Notes: a model not told the origin generated them from the sequence alone. DNA of 64,000 nt from Tepidibacillus_B infernus (GCF_048898065.1 NZ_JBLWFI010000001.1:930001-994000), one strand, 5' to 3'; positions 27,058-35,394 are shown, counted from the stretch's first letter. Numbers and translations: made by a program.

Positions 27058-28260
27058 TTATTTACTTGATTTTACTATTCTTAGGGTGTCTCTTGCAATC
27101 ATAAGTTCTTCATTTGTAGGTACAACAAGTACTTCAACCTTGGACTCTGGTGTGCTGATTCTTCTGATCTGCTTAGAACGAGTATTATTTATTTCATCAT
27201 CAATTTCAACACCCAAATAGCTTAAATGGTCAGTAATTGCCTTTCGAAGCAAATTTGAATTCTCTCCTACACCAGCAGTAAAGATCAATACATCAATTCC
27301 ATCCATAGCTGCAGCATAGGCACCAATATACTTTCTAATACGATATTCGTACATATCAAAAGCTAACTTTGCATTTTCATTTGTTTCCATGTTTTCTTCA
27401 ATATCTCTCATATCACTACCAATTCCTGATACCCCAAGAAGTCCACTATGTTTATTCAACATAGAATTTACTTCATTTAAAGTTAAATCTTCTTTATCCA
27501 TAACAAATGGAATAATTGCAGGGTCGATGTCCCCACTTCTTGTCCCCATCATCAAACCTTCTAAAGGAGTCATTCCCATACTCGTGTCTATAGATTGACC
27601 TTTATTTACAGCTGTAACACTTGCACCATTTCCAATATGGCAGGAAACGATTTTTAGTTGTTCCAATGGTTTATTTAAAAATTCTGCTGCCTTCATACAT
27701 ACATATTTATGGGAGGTGCCATGAAAACCGTATCTTCTAATTTTATGCTTTTTATAAAGAATTCGAGGTAATGCATACATAAAGGCATTTTGAGGCATCG
27801 TTTGATGAAAAGCAGTATCAAACACTGCAACATTGGGTACATTGGGCAAAACAGTTTCAACTGCCTCTATTCCCACAAGGTTTGCAGGATTATGTAATGG
27901 AGCTAAATCAAAAGTTCCTTTGATCGCCGCTTTTACTTGTCCATCTACTTTTACAGAATCGGAAAAAACTTCTCCTCCATGAACAACCCGATGACCGACT
28001 GCTTCAATCTCCGTAACATTTTTGATCACGCCATGTTTTGGGTCAACTAAGAAATCAAACACTTTTTCAATTGCCGTAGTATGATCAAGAATTTCAGTTA
28101 CCAACTTTACTTCTTCTTTATCTGTAGGTTCATGCGTTAATATCGCATCCTCCATTCCAATTCTTTCTACTTTGCCTGAAGCAATAACGGATTCGTCTTG
28201 CATGTCAAATAATTGGTATTTTAATGAGGAACTACCACAATTTAGTACAAAAATTTTCAT
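27058..28260 (-). CDS. ackA: Acetate kinase
   Basis: 400 residues. It begins KIFVLNCGSSSLKYQLFDM, the N-terminal phosphate-binding motif, and contains RRYGFHGTSHKYV, VSCHIGNGASVTA and MGMTPLEGLMMGTRSGDIDPA. It makes ATP from acetyl phosphate (or the reverse). It is 16 bp downstream of a 3-hydroxybutyryl-CoA dehydrogenase gene on the same strand, suggesting a fermentation or fatty/amino-acid catabolism unit. In B. subtilis ackA lies elsewhere. Confidence 0.95.
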   Translation of the reverse strand: MKIFVLNCGSSSLKYQLFDMQDESVIASGKVERIGMEDAILTHEPTDKEEVKLVTEILDHTTAIEKVFDFLVDPKHGVIKNVTEIEAVGHRVVHGGEVFSDSVKVDGQVKAAIKGTFDLAPLHNPANLVGIEAVETVLPNVPNVAVFDTAFHQTMPQNAFMYALPRILYKKHKIRRYGFHGTSHKYVCMKAAEFLNKPLEQLKIVSCHIGNGASVTAVNKGQSIDTSMGMTPLEGLMMGTRSGDIDPAIIPFVMDKEDLTLNEVNSMLNKHSGLLGVSGIGSDMRDIEENMETNENAKLAFDMYEYRIRKYIGAYAAAMDGIDVLIFTAGVGENSNLLRKAITDHLSYLGVEIDDEINNTRSKQIRRISTPESKVEVLVVPTNEELMIARDTLRIVKSSK

Positions 28261-28276
28261 CTGAAAAACCTCTCCT

Positions 28277-29146
28277 TTACTTTACACGTTCTCCATTTTC
28301 ATATTTAAAAAAGCCTTGTCCAGTTTTTTCACCAAGATGTCCTGCACGTACTAATTTTTTTAGGAAAGAAGAAGGGCGATACTTCACTTCTCCATACTCT
28401 TTGTACATTGCTTCCATCACACGCAATACAGCATCAAGTCCCATTCGATCGGCCATCTCTAATGGTCCATAAGGAAAATCAAAACCTAACTTCATCGCGG
28501 TGTCTACATCATCTTCTGAAGCAACACCTTCCATTACGATATTTATCGCTTCAGTAATCAATGGCATCATTAAACGAACAGTTACATAGCCAGGAGCTTC
28601 AAAGACTTGAATACCTGTTTTATTCATTTGTTCTACAAATGTTTTAGAGATAGCAAAGGTTTCATCTGAAGTTTTCAATCCACGAACAATTTGGACTAAT
28701 TCTCTTTTAACGACAGGGTATGTAAAGTTAAGACCAATGAACTTCTCAGGTCTGCTTGTTACACTTGCCAACTCAGTTACACTTAGTGTCGATGTATTCG
28801 TAGCAAAAATGGCATTAGGATTACAGATTTGATCTATCTCTTTAAAAATTGCTTTTTTAAGTTCTAAAATCTCATCTACTGATTCGATTACTAATTCAAC
28901 ATCTTTAAGTAATTCTTTCTTAACAGAGTAAGTTATCTTGGATAAAATCACTTTCTTTTCACTTTCTGTGATTCCCCATTTTTCGATTGCTTTATTTAGG
29001 GAATGATTTAAATTTTCTTTGGCCTTTTCTAAAAGGGTCTCTTCCTTATCAATTAAATTAACATCGATTCCGTGTTCAGCTAGCATTTGAGCTATACCTA
29101 ATCCCATTACGCCAGCACCGATAACACCCACTTTACGAATTGTCAT
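28277..29146 (-). CDS. hbd: 3-hydroxybutyryl-CoA (3-hydroxyacyl-CoA) dehydrogenase
   Basis: About 289 residues from the ATG at 29146, which has GGGAGG upstream; the longer frame includes that site. The Rossmann motif GVIGAGVMGLGIAQML and the catalytic region FIGLNFTYPVV plus EAPGYVTVRLMMPLITEA define the HBDH/HAD family. Most relatives have HFFNP where this has NFTYPV, so the catalytic His is replaced; see findings. NAD-dependent, cytoplasmic. It is 16 bp upstream of ackA. Three copies of TGTGTTAT (29175-29248) lie in front of the operon. Confidence 0.82.
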   Translation of the reverse strand: MTIRKVGVIGAGVMGLGIAQMLAEHGIDVNLIDKEETLLEKAKENLNHSLNKAIEKWGITESEKKVILSKITYSVKKELLKDVELVIESVDEILELKKAIFKEIDQICNPNAIFATNTSTLSVTELASVTSRPEKFIGLNFTYPVVKRELVQIVRGLKTSDETFAISKTFVEQMNKTGIQVFEAPGYVTVRLMMPLITEAINIVMEGVASEDDVDTAMKLGFDFPYGPLEMADRMGLDAVLRVMEAMYKEYGEVKYRPSSFLKKLVRAGHLGEKTGQGFFKYENGERVK

Positions 29147-29174
29147 GCAAAAATACCTCCCTTTAATTGTAAAC

Positions 29175-29248
29175 ATAACACAAATAATATATTAACATAA
29201 TCCAGCAAAAATGTGTTATAGTTATTTCTAATTTAATTATATAACACA
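29175..29248 (-). promoter_or_regulatory. Operator-like cluster of TGTGTTAT sites upstream of hbd
   Basis: Three copies of the octamer ATAACACA occur within 74 bp: 29175-29182, 29212-29219 (inverted) and 29241-29248. The last two make an inverted pair with a 21-bp spacer. Together they suggest a repressor or activator binding region for hbd-ackA. No family can be named from this alone. Confidence 0.4.
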
Positions 29249-29256
29249 AGTAAAAA

Positions 29257-29284
29257 ATAAGCCAAATCATCCGATTTGGCTTAT
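29257..29284 (-). terminator. Terminator of the FtsH-like gene
   Basis: A perfect 12-bp stem (29257-29268 with 29273-29284, loop ATCC) overlaps the last codons of the protease gene and is followed on the minus strand by TTTTTTA. Confidence 0.75.
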
Positions 29285-30778
29285 CATTGTTTCATTAGAT
29301 AGCTGACGAATCATCTCTCTAAACTCATTTCCTGAAAGTACTTCTTCATTTTCAAGATGTTCAAGAGCTTTTACAATAACTTCTTTATGTGATTGTAACA
29401 GATTGCTAGTTTTTTGTAGTAACAGATTTAAAATCTCATTGCTCTCTTTTTCAAGTTTATCCTTCGAAATATAATTAGTATTGACGATTCCTAAGGATGT
29501 TAAACCTGTATCGATCAAGTAATTAACTAAATTTAGTGCTTGTTCAAAATCATTTTTAGATCCAGTACTACGGTGACCATAAAAGATCTCCTCTGCAACC
29601 GAACCCCCTAAAGCAATCATGATCTGTTGTTCTAATGATTCACGTGTATGCAAGTATTGTTCCTCTTGGGGATTATGACGAACATATCCTAATGCTTGTC
29701 CACGTGGTCTCAAAGCAACTTGCGAGATACTACCAGGTTTCACGTTTTCAGCAACAATTGCATGCCCAAGTTCATGTATCGCTACCCTTCTTTTTTCTTG
29801 TTGCGAAGCAGTACGGTCCATTTGTTCCCCCATGATGACTTTATCAATCGCACTTGAAAAATGCTTACTCTTGATCTCTTTACTTTTGTCCCTCATCGCA
29901 TAGATCGCAGCTTCGTTTGCAACACTCTCTAACTGTGCTCCAGAAAATTGATACGTTTCAATTGCTATTTGATTCAGATCTACGTCTGACGCTAGTGGTT
30001 TATTTGAAGTATGAATTTCCAAAATCTTTTTTCTGGCATTCTTATCAGGTAGATCGACTAAAATATGACGATCAAAGCGACCTGGCCTTAATAGAGCAGG
30101 ATCCAACATATCCTTTCTGTTTGTTGCTGCAATAACTAAGATTTGAGGTTGATCTCTACTTTGGATACCATCCATTTCGGTAAGTAGCTGGTTCAAGGTT
30201 TGGTCATATTCTCGTTGACTATTTGCGTCGCGTTTTCCACCGATTACATCAATTTCATCAATAAAAATGATCGCACTATTTTTTTGCTGCTTCTTTGCCA
30301 ATGTTTTTGCTTCTTTAAATAAATCACGAACTCTTTGTGCTCCAACTCCTACATACATCTCAATAAACTCACTACCAGATGAAGCCACAAATACCGATCC
30401 CGTATAATCTGCAGCAGCTTTTGCCAATAATGTCTTACCTGTACCTGGTGGACCATCCATTAAAATTCCTTTCAATGGTCTTATCCCGTATTCTTTCATC
30501 TCTTCAGAATGTATTAAAAAGTCTAACGCCTCTTTTAATTCTTGTTTAGTTCTTTCGAGTCCACCAATATCTTCAAAAGTAACAATGGTTTTGCCAACAA
30601 TATGATTTTTTTTCTTTATCTCTTGGTGTAATCCAGGTATACCACCTTTTTTCTCTGTGAGATAAAATGCTAATCCACCGATCAAGGTTAAGAAGAGAAG
30701 GGGCCCTATATTTAAACCAATAAATGCAAAGAAGATAAATAAAGCGGGAATGATTCCCCAAAAAATATGTTTAGCCAA
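29267..30778 (-). CDS. Short FtsH-like AAA+ zinc metalloprotease
   Basis: 503 residues. Two N-terminal helices (about 5-40) are followed directly by an AAA+ domain: Walker A GPPGTGKT at 109-116, Walker B IFIDEID at 171-177, second-region-of-homology AATNRKDMLDPALLRPGRFD at 218-236. The M41 peptidase has HELGH at 335-339. Normal FtsH (about 630 residues) has an extracytoplasmic domain between the helices; here they are nearly adjacent. So this is a membrane protease without that domain, a paralogue rather than the housekeeping FtsH. It overlaps the upstream membrane-protein gene by 8 bp. Confidence 0.9.
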   Translation of the reverse strand: MAKHIFWGIIPALFIFFAFIGLNIGPLLFLTLIGGLAFYLTEKKGGIPGLHQEIKKKNHIVGKTIVTFEDIGGLERTKQELKEALDFLIHSEEMKEYGIRPLKGILMDGPPGTGKTLLAKAAADYTGSVFVASSGSEFIEMYVGVGAQRVRDLFKEAKTLAKKQQKNSAIIFIDEIDVIGGKRDANSQREYDQTLNQLLTEMDGIQSRDQPQILVIAATNRKDMLDPALLRPGRFDRHILVDLPDKNARKKILEIHTSNKPLASDVDLNQIAIETYQFSGAQLESVANEAAIYAMRDKSKEIKSKHFSSAIDKVIMGEQMDRTASQQEKRRVAIHELGHAIVAENVKPGSISQVALRPRGQALGYVRHNPQEEQYLHTRESLEQQIMIALGGSVAEEIFYGHRSTGSKNDFEQALNLVNYLIDTGLTSLGIVNTNYISKDKLEKESNEILNLLLQKTSNLLQSHKEVIVKALEHLENEEVLSGNEFREMIRQLSNETMISQIG

Positions 30779-31313
30779 TCTTTTTCACCTCCAGATTATT
30801 CGTTCGAGGCAAAATGAGATATAAAGAAGAATTTTTTTGATGAAGATCAATGTAGATTTGATTTTCATCCATAGAATAATTTGCCTTATCTAATTGGTAT
30901 TCATTCTTTAAGGCATTTATTGTTTTGGGTATTAAACTATATTGATGTTGATCAATAGCTTGTGCAATATAAAAATAAGATTCACTCCATGCCTTCATCA
31001 ACTTTTCGTCCTCAATTCCTTTACTTTTAAAATCCAAATTTAATTGACGTTTACCAAGATAGGGTTGTAATTTATCTTGTATTTGGTGATAGGTCAGCTG
31101 AAAGTTGTCAATTTTTTGGATAGATATACTTACGTTTATTTGATCTCGATCTATTTTTAAATCATAAAGAATAATCCCTTCAATAGAGGCTAATGCATTT
31201 TCAATAGGTTTTTTTATTTGAACGGTTTGATAGGTAAACCACCCACCGAATAAAACAACAAGAGACAATACAAGTATTGTGATCGTTACTATCCATGGTT
31301 TTTTCTTTATCAT
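30771..31313 (-). CDS. Hypothetical membrane-anchored protein, partner of the FtsH-like protease
   Basis: About 180 residues from the ATG at 31313; the upstream in-frame ATG lies inside the GGAGGGG ribosome binding site. A single N-terminal helix (WIVTITILVLSLVVLFGGWF) is followed by an external domain with no cysteine pair or known motif. The last 8 bp overlap the FtsH-like gene, so translation is coupled. I do not recognise the family; adjacency suggests it is a substrate, adaptor or regulator of the protease. Confidence 0.65.
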   Translation of the reverse strand: MIKKKPWIVTITILVLSLVVLFGGWFTYQTVQIKKPIENALASIEGIILYDLKIDRDQINVSISIQKIDNFQLTYHQIQDKLQPYLGKRQLNLDFKSKGIEDEKLMKAWSESYFYIAQAIDQHQYSLIPKTINALKNEYQLDKANYSMDENQIYIDLHQKNSSLYLILPRTNNLEVKKIG

Positions 31314-31414
31314 TTTATTTCGCCCCTCCATATCTGTAAATCGAATACATATAATAGTATATCACATGATATATCATCTGTTCTTTAGTAATTGCTACCA
31401 TAAATCATCAAAAA

Positions 31415-31442
31415 TAAAAAAAGACTGTGACATTGCACAGCC
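31415..31442 (-). terminator. Terminator downstream of ypmB
   Basis: A 7-bp stem with one G-U pair (GGCTGTG with CACAGTC) is followed on the minus strand by seven T. It closes the ypmA-ypmB unit. Confidence 0.7.
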
Positions 31443-31456
31443 AAATTAAAAAGAGA

Positions 31457-31936
31457 TTATTTTCCCAATAGATACATTTTTATTAGTTCCCCTGTTTTTA
31501 AATCAAAATATTGATAACCAAATCTTCCTTGGTCATCCTTAAAAAGTACCTCATAAATCAAACGATCTACCTGCATAATTCCCGGTGTGATCCGTTTAAT
31601 CGAACTATTAGGTTGTAGAGATAAGGCCTTCTTCTCAATCTCCTCTTTTTTTACCCAATCAGTTAAAAACTGGTAATGAACTTTATCTTTTTCATTTAGC
31701 CAAATGATGAGTTGAATACCTAAATGATCTTTTCCCATAATTACATAATATTGCTTTTCACCAGTAAAATAGGAAATTTCATCTATCTTGTCTAAAATAG
31801 AAACCTCTTGCCTTGCCTTCATCACCATTTGTTCTTCAATTTTTTTTTCTTTTGCCCAAATTCGATAAAAATAGGCAAACACAATAACTAACAATATGAT
31901 CAGCAAGATTAAAATTCTAATAATAAATTTTTTCAT
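31457..31936 (-). CDS. ypmB: YpmB-like protein (DUF5590, PepSY-related), membrane anchored
   Basis: 159 residues. A single N-terminal helix (FIIRILILLIILLVIVFAYFY) is followed by a soluble outer domain of the YpmB/DUF5590 kind (EEQMVMKARQEVSILDKIDEI, then YVIMGKDHLGIQLIIWLNEKD). The B. subtilis homologue lies between ypmA and aspB as here. The function is not established. It is 40 bp downstream of ypmA and ends at a terminator. Confidence 0.78.
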   Translation of the reverse strand: MKKFIIRILILLIILLVIVFAYFYRIWAKEKKIEEQMVMKARQEVSILDKIDEISYFTGEKQYYVIMGKDHLGIQLIIWLNEKDKVHYQFLTDWVKKEEIEKKALSLQPNSSIKRITPGIMQVDRLIYEVLFKDDQGRFGYQYFDLKTGELIKMYLLGK

Positions 31937-31976
31937 TTTATCCCCTATAAACTTTTCTTTTTAATTCTTCTATTTT

Positions 31977-32141
31977 TTAAGTACGGTAAATGGTAAAAAC
32001 CATCAAATTTGGATCATCTTCATCTTTTGCTAATCCAAACATCAGATCGTCATATTTTAAATTTTTGTTTAAAAGATCCACTATTTTATATAAATCTGAA
32101 GTAGCTGTGACTTTTACTGATGCGATCAATTCAATTCCCAT
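31977..32141 (-). CDS. ypmA: YpmA-like protein (DUF4264)
   Basis: 54 residues from the ATG at 32141 (GGAAGG upstream); the longer frame contains the ribosome binding site. The product is MGIELIASVKVTATSDLYKI through FTIYRT, matching the short YpmA/DUF4264 family found next to ypmB in many Bacillales. Cytoplasmic, function unknown. A strong promoter for it is at 32217-32249. Confidence 0.8.
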   Translation of the reverse strand: MGIELIASVKVTATSDLYKIVDLLNKNLKYDDLMFGLAKDEDDPNLMVFTIYRT

Positions 32142-32216
32142 AAAGTGACCTTCCTTTTTTAACGGTAAATTAAGTATAATTTTCTTCTTGTATTCGTCCA
32201 AGTCTTTTCTTCCCTT

Positions 32217-32249
32217 ATTATACTAGAGAAAACTTGACTTCTGTCAAGT
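32217..32249 (-). promoter_or_regulatory. Promoter of ypmA-ypmB with a palindrome over the -35
   Basis: On the minus strand TTGACA (32247-32242) and TATAAT (32222-32217) are both perfect consensus, though with a 19-bp spacer. A perfect 7-bp inverted repeat (ACTTGAC, loop TTCT, GTCAAGT) at 32232-32249 covers the -35. This looks like a sigma-A promoter with an operator. Confidence 0.6.
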
Positions 32250-32356
32250 CTTTGTGCAAACAGAAACCCTAGTACTAAGAACATAAGACGCGCTACATGA
32301 CTAAAGTAGTGAAAAAAGGATAGAAAAAACAGACATCACAAAAATATGGGGGTCTG

Positions 32357-32391
32357 CCTGAAATAGGATTTCATATCCGCTAGATTTCAGG
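32357..32391 (+). promoter_or_regulatory. Leader hairpin before a small ORF
   Basis: CCTGAAAT and ATTTCAGG form a perfect 8-bp inverted repeat with a 19-base loop that itself has GGAT/ATCC pairing. It sits about 35 bp upstream of the small rightward reading frame at 32426. It may be a leader structure or operator; no T tract follows, so it is not a terminator. Confidence 0.35.
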
Positions 32392-32425
32392 TAATAATAA
32401 TATTACACCTAAGGAGGTGATTAGC

Positions 32426-32602
32426 CTGAACGGCATCTCCAAAGGTCTAATATCACCGTTACATGTCAATCAAAGAGATCAGGTTAAGATTCATGAAATG
32501 ACAGCATGGTTTTTGCTATTGAAAGATCAAATGGACTTGCTGGATTCAAAGGATGAAGTGATTGGAAATTTTCGTATGAAGGATAATTTATTTACTATTT
32601 AA
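32426..32602 (+). CDS. Small hypothetical protein, probable CTG start
   Basis: About 58 residues. A very strong AAGGAGGTGAT ribosome binding site (32411-32421) stands 8 bases before a CTG codon at 32426. The in-frame GTG at 32417 lies inside that site and cannot be the start. The product begins LNGISKGLISPLHVNQRDQV and has no cysteine or membrane segment. It is divergent from ypmA and convergent with ligD-pol. I do not recognise it. The strong ribosome binding site is the main argument that it is real. Confidence 0.5.
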   Translation: MNGISKGLISPLHVNQRDQVKIHEMTAWFLLLKDQMDLLDSKDEVIGNFRMKDNLFTI

Positions 32603-32637
32603 ACATGTTTGTTAAATTTAGTATGAATAAAATTAGT

Positions 32638-33597
32638 CTACCTTATACCTCTTTCTTGCCTGCTACCTTGCAGGCCTTTTTTATCAGTAGAGAAAGTGTC
32701 ATTTTTTCCTTTTGATAAGAACTGTATGATAGGATCTAAATTTTGTTTTGCTGATTCGGATAATAATGGGGAAAAAAGGTCTCCCTTTTTCTTTAATCGC
32801 TCGATTACATTTAATAAATGAAATTGCTTGGGAGTGATTCCTTTTTCTAATTCTCTCCATTCAACAGGCATGGAAATAGTTGCTTCTATTGTGGCTCTTG
32901 GTGAATATACCATGGTTATGGTTTTTCCATGCCACATTTGCAGATAATCAAAGTATAGTTTTTTCCCCCTTTTATTAACTATTCTCTCGATCGTCACAAT
33001 ATCAGGAAATTTTTGGCTAAAGTATTGTGCAAAAAATTCATTAAGTTTTCTTGCCGTTTCATAAGTATATTTCTTTTCTATTGGGATATAAATTTGTAAC
33101 CCTGTTGCCCCAGAGGTTTTTACCCAGCTTTTTATTTGTAAAGAATGAAGAGTTTCGTGAACCTTTAATGCAATATCAACTACTTCATCAAAGATTTGTC
33201 CTTCAGATGGGTCTAAATCAAATACTAATGCTGTAGGATAATTTTCTGTTTGATATAGGTTAAACGCCGTATGAAATTCTAAAACAGCTTGATTGGCTAA
33301 CCATGCCAAGGTTGCCCGATTATTTAGCAGAATATATTGAACCCCTCTCCATTCGTAACGATCCACCCAGTTCGGTGCATAAACAGGAATATTCTTTTGG
33401 TAAAAAGATTTTCCACCTATGCCATCAGGAAAACGAATCGTTGTGAGTAAACGATCTCGAGCATGAGGTAATATATAGGGCGCTAGTTCTAATAATTTAG
33501 TAATGTAATCAATTTTGCGAATTTCCAAATTTGGCCATAACATTTTTTCAGGATTTGTAATACGAACCGGATACCCATCAATGGTGATAGAATTCAC
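32638..33597 (-). CDS. ligD: LigD polymerase domain (NHEJ primase/polymerase)
   Basis: About 320 residues from the GTG at 33597 (GAAGGGA upstream); an ATG at 33642 overlaps the end of the ligase gene and is less likely. It begins NSITIDGYPVRITNPEKMLW, the usual front of LigD PolDom. The metal motif ALVFDLDPSEG, GATGLQIYIP and PVEWRELEKGI are present. PolDom fills gaps and adds nucleotides during non-homologous end joining with Ku. In B. subtilis this domain is fused C-terminal to the ligase; here it is a separate gene directly downstream. Confidence 0.88.
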   Translation of the reverse strand: MNSITIDGYPVRITNPEKMLWPNLEIRKIDYITKLLELAPYILPHARDRLLTTIRFPDGIGGKSFYQKNIPVYAPNWVDRYEWRGVQYILLNNRATLAWLANQAVLEFHTAFNLYQTENYPTALVFDLDPSEGQIFDEVVDIALKVHETLHSLQIKSWVKTSGATGLQIYIPIEKKYTYETARKLNEFFAQYFSQKFPDIVTIERIVNKRGKKLYFDYLQMWHGKTITMVYSPRATIEATISMPVEWRELEKGITPKQFHLLNVIERLKKKGDLFSPLLSESAKQNLDPIIQFLSKGKNDTFSTDKKGLQGSRQERGIR

Positions 33598-33629
33598 TGG
33601 CCAACATTCCCTTCTTACATAACATACTT

Positions 33630-34568
33630 TTAGAAAGTACATTCATCTTTTGGATGATCAACAAAACCTTGAATACTTGGTTGTCTTAGGGTTTGATTCT
33701 CTGTCCATTCCATAAATTTAACTTTTACTGTGATTTGAGGACGAATCCAAATTACCTCATTCATTCGCTCAGGTTTATTTATAAACGGACGTTCTTTTTG
33801 CACATGTTCCTTCACTTTTTTTGTAAAGCTTCTCCAATCAGTATGTGTTAACTTTCCTGTACCAGCATGTCCAATATACCAAAGCTGTCCTTCTTGATCA
33901 TATAATCCTAATAAAATTGCATTTACAATCCCCTCGCGAAGGGTGACCCCTCCAACTACTGCAATTAAATCTTGATAGTTTTTTATCTTTTGCCAACGAC
34001 TATCTTTTCCATTGATGATGTATGAACTGTTAAGGTTCTTGACCACTATTCCTTCCATTTGATGTTGAACCACAACATTGAATAATTCCTTACCATCGTG
34101 ATGAGAGGATACCAATTGTATAGTTGGATTAGGTTTAATGATCGCTGAAAGCGCCTTTATTCTTTTTTTTAATGGCCAGCTATTAATCCATTCCCCATTA
34201 AGATAGAGGATGTCAAAAATCATATAGGTGATCGGTACAATATTTTGCATACGTTTTATTTTGTCTAATCGGCGTATTCCATCTCGTTTCATGATTTCGT
34301 GAAATGAAGGTTTACCATCATTACCAAGGGCTATCACTTCGCCATCCAAAATAACAGAGTTTACATTACAATAGGTTTGAATGTCAATCAATTCTGGGTA
34401 ATGGTTTGTTCGTTCATTTAATTTTCGATTAAAAAGTTTGACATGATGACCATTAAAATATGATAAAATTCTTACTCCATCCCACTTTATCTGAGCAATC
34501 CATTTATCCCCCGTAGGTATCTCCTTTGTGATCGTCGGTTCAAAAGGAACAATTGGTTTGAATTCCAT
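33630..34568 (-). CDS. ligD: LigD ATP-dependent DNA ligase domain
   Basis: 312 residues, ligase alone. It has the nucleotidyl-lysine motif QIKWDGVRIL (Lys 28), then LDGEVIAL, MIFDILYLNGEW, EGIVVKNLNS and the OB-fold ending ECTF. With Ku it seals double-strand breaks by non-homologous end joining, notably in spores. It follows ku by 10 bp and its last codons overlap the possible ATG of the polymerase gene in another frame. In Bacillus LigD is one Lig-Pol protein, so this is a split version. Confidence 0.9.
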   Translation of the reverse strand: MEFKPIVPFEPTITKEIPTGDKWIAQIKWDGVRILSYFNGHHVKLFNRKLNERTNHYPELIDIQTYCNVNSVILDGEVIALGNDGKPSFHEIMKRDGIRRLDKIKRMQNIVPITYMIFDILYLNGEWINSWPLKKRIKALSAIIKPNPTIQLVSSHHDGKELFNVVVQHQMEGIVVKNLNSSYIINGKDSRWQKIKNYQDLIAVVGGVTLREGIVNAILLGLYDQEGQLWYIGHAGTGKLTHTDWRSFTKKVKEHVQKERPFINKPERMNEVIWIRPQITVKVKFMEWTENQTLRQPSIQGFVDHPKDECTF

Positions 34569-34578
34569 GATCTAACCC

Positions 34579-35394
34579 CTAACTTGCCGTTGTTTTCTTT
34601 TTTCTGCCTCTTGTTGTCTTTTTATTTGGAGAGGTCTGTTCGATACTTGCTTGTAAAGCTTGCATCAAATCGATTATATTTTTTTGAGGAGCTGATGGCG
34701 CCTGTTCAATCTCTTCTCCCTCAACTTTCTTCGCAATCAGATCTTGAAGTGCTTTACGATATTCATCGGTATACTTTTCCGGTTGAAAAGGTGCAGTAAG
34801 ATTTTCAATTAACTGAATAGCCATATTTAATTCTTTATCATCAAGCTTCATCTTTTGTGGGATGCCAGGGATAAGTTGAACATCCCTTACCTCATCTGGG
34901 TAAAAGATCGTTTCAAGTACAAGAAGATTTTGATAGACACGCAGTGCAGCCAAGGATTGTTTTGACCTGATAGCAATTTTGGCAATGGCGATTTTCCCGG
35001 TGTCATTCATCGCTTGCCTTAGCAGATGATAGGCTTTTTCCCCAGTATCTTGTGGTGACAAATAATAGGATTTATCAAAATAAATTGGATCAATTTCACT
35101 AAGATTGACAAAATCTAAGATCTCGATTGATTTCTTGATTTCTGGTTTAATCGATTCCAAGTCTTCATCGTCAATTAAAACAAAACGCCCTGGCTCATAT
35201 TCAAACCCTTTTACAATATCATCCCATTCCACTTCTACATTACAAGTCGGACAAGTACGTACGTATTTTAACGGAGTACGGCAATCCCTGTGAAGATAGC
35301 GAAATTTTACTTCCTTTTCTTCTGTAGAAGCATACATTCTGATTGGGATATTCACTAAACCAAAACTAATAGAACCTTTCCACATGGTATGCAT
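34579..35394 (-). CDS. ku: Ku protein (non-homologous end joining)
   Basis: 271 residues, normal for bacterial Ku. It starts MHTMWKGSISFGLVNIPIRMY and contains RTPLKYVRTCPTCNVEV, GRFVLIDDEDLE and the basic tail KKTTRGRKKKT that bacterial Ku uses for DNA and LigD contacts. A perfect GGAGGTG ribosome binding site precedes it. It heads the ku-lig-pol operon. In Bacillus Ku is made in spores; no sporulation promoter is evident by eye here. Confidence 0.95.
   Translation of the reverse strand: MHTMWKGSISFGLVNIPIRMYASTEEKEVKFRYLHRDCRTPLKYVRTCPTCNVEVEWDDIVKGFEYEPGRFVLIDDEDLESIKPEIKKSIEILDFVNLSEIDPIYFDKSYYLSPQDTGEKAYHLLRQAMNDTGKIAIAKIAIRSKQSLAALRVYQNLLVLETIFYPDEVRDVQLIPGIPQKMKLDDKELNMAIQLIENLTAPFQPEKYTDEYRKALQDLIAKKVEGEEIEQAPSAPQKNIIDLMQALQASIEQTSPNKKTTRGRKKKTTAS

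Noticed and set aside
32250..32425. Riboswitch upstream of the small ORF
   Set aside because: There is a hairpin but no match to a conserved riboswitch core that I can recognise.
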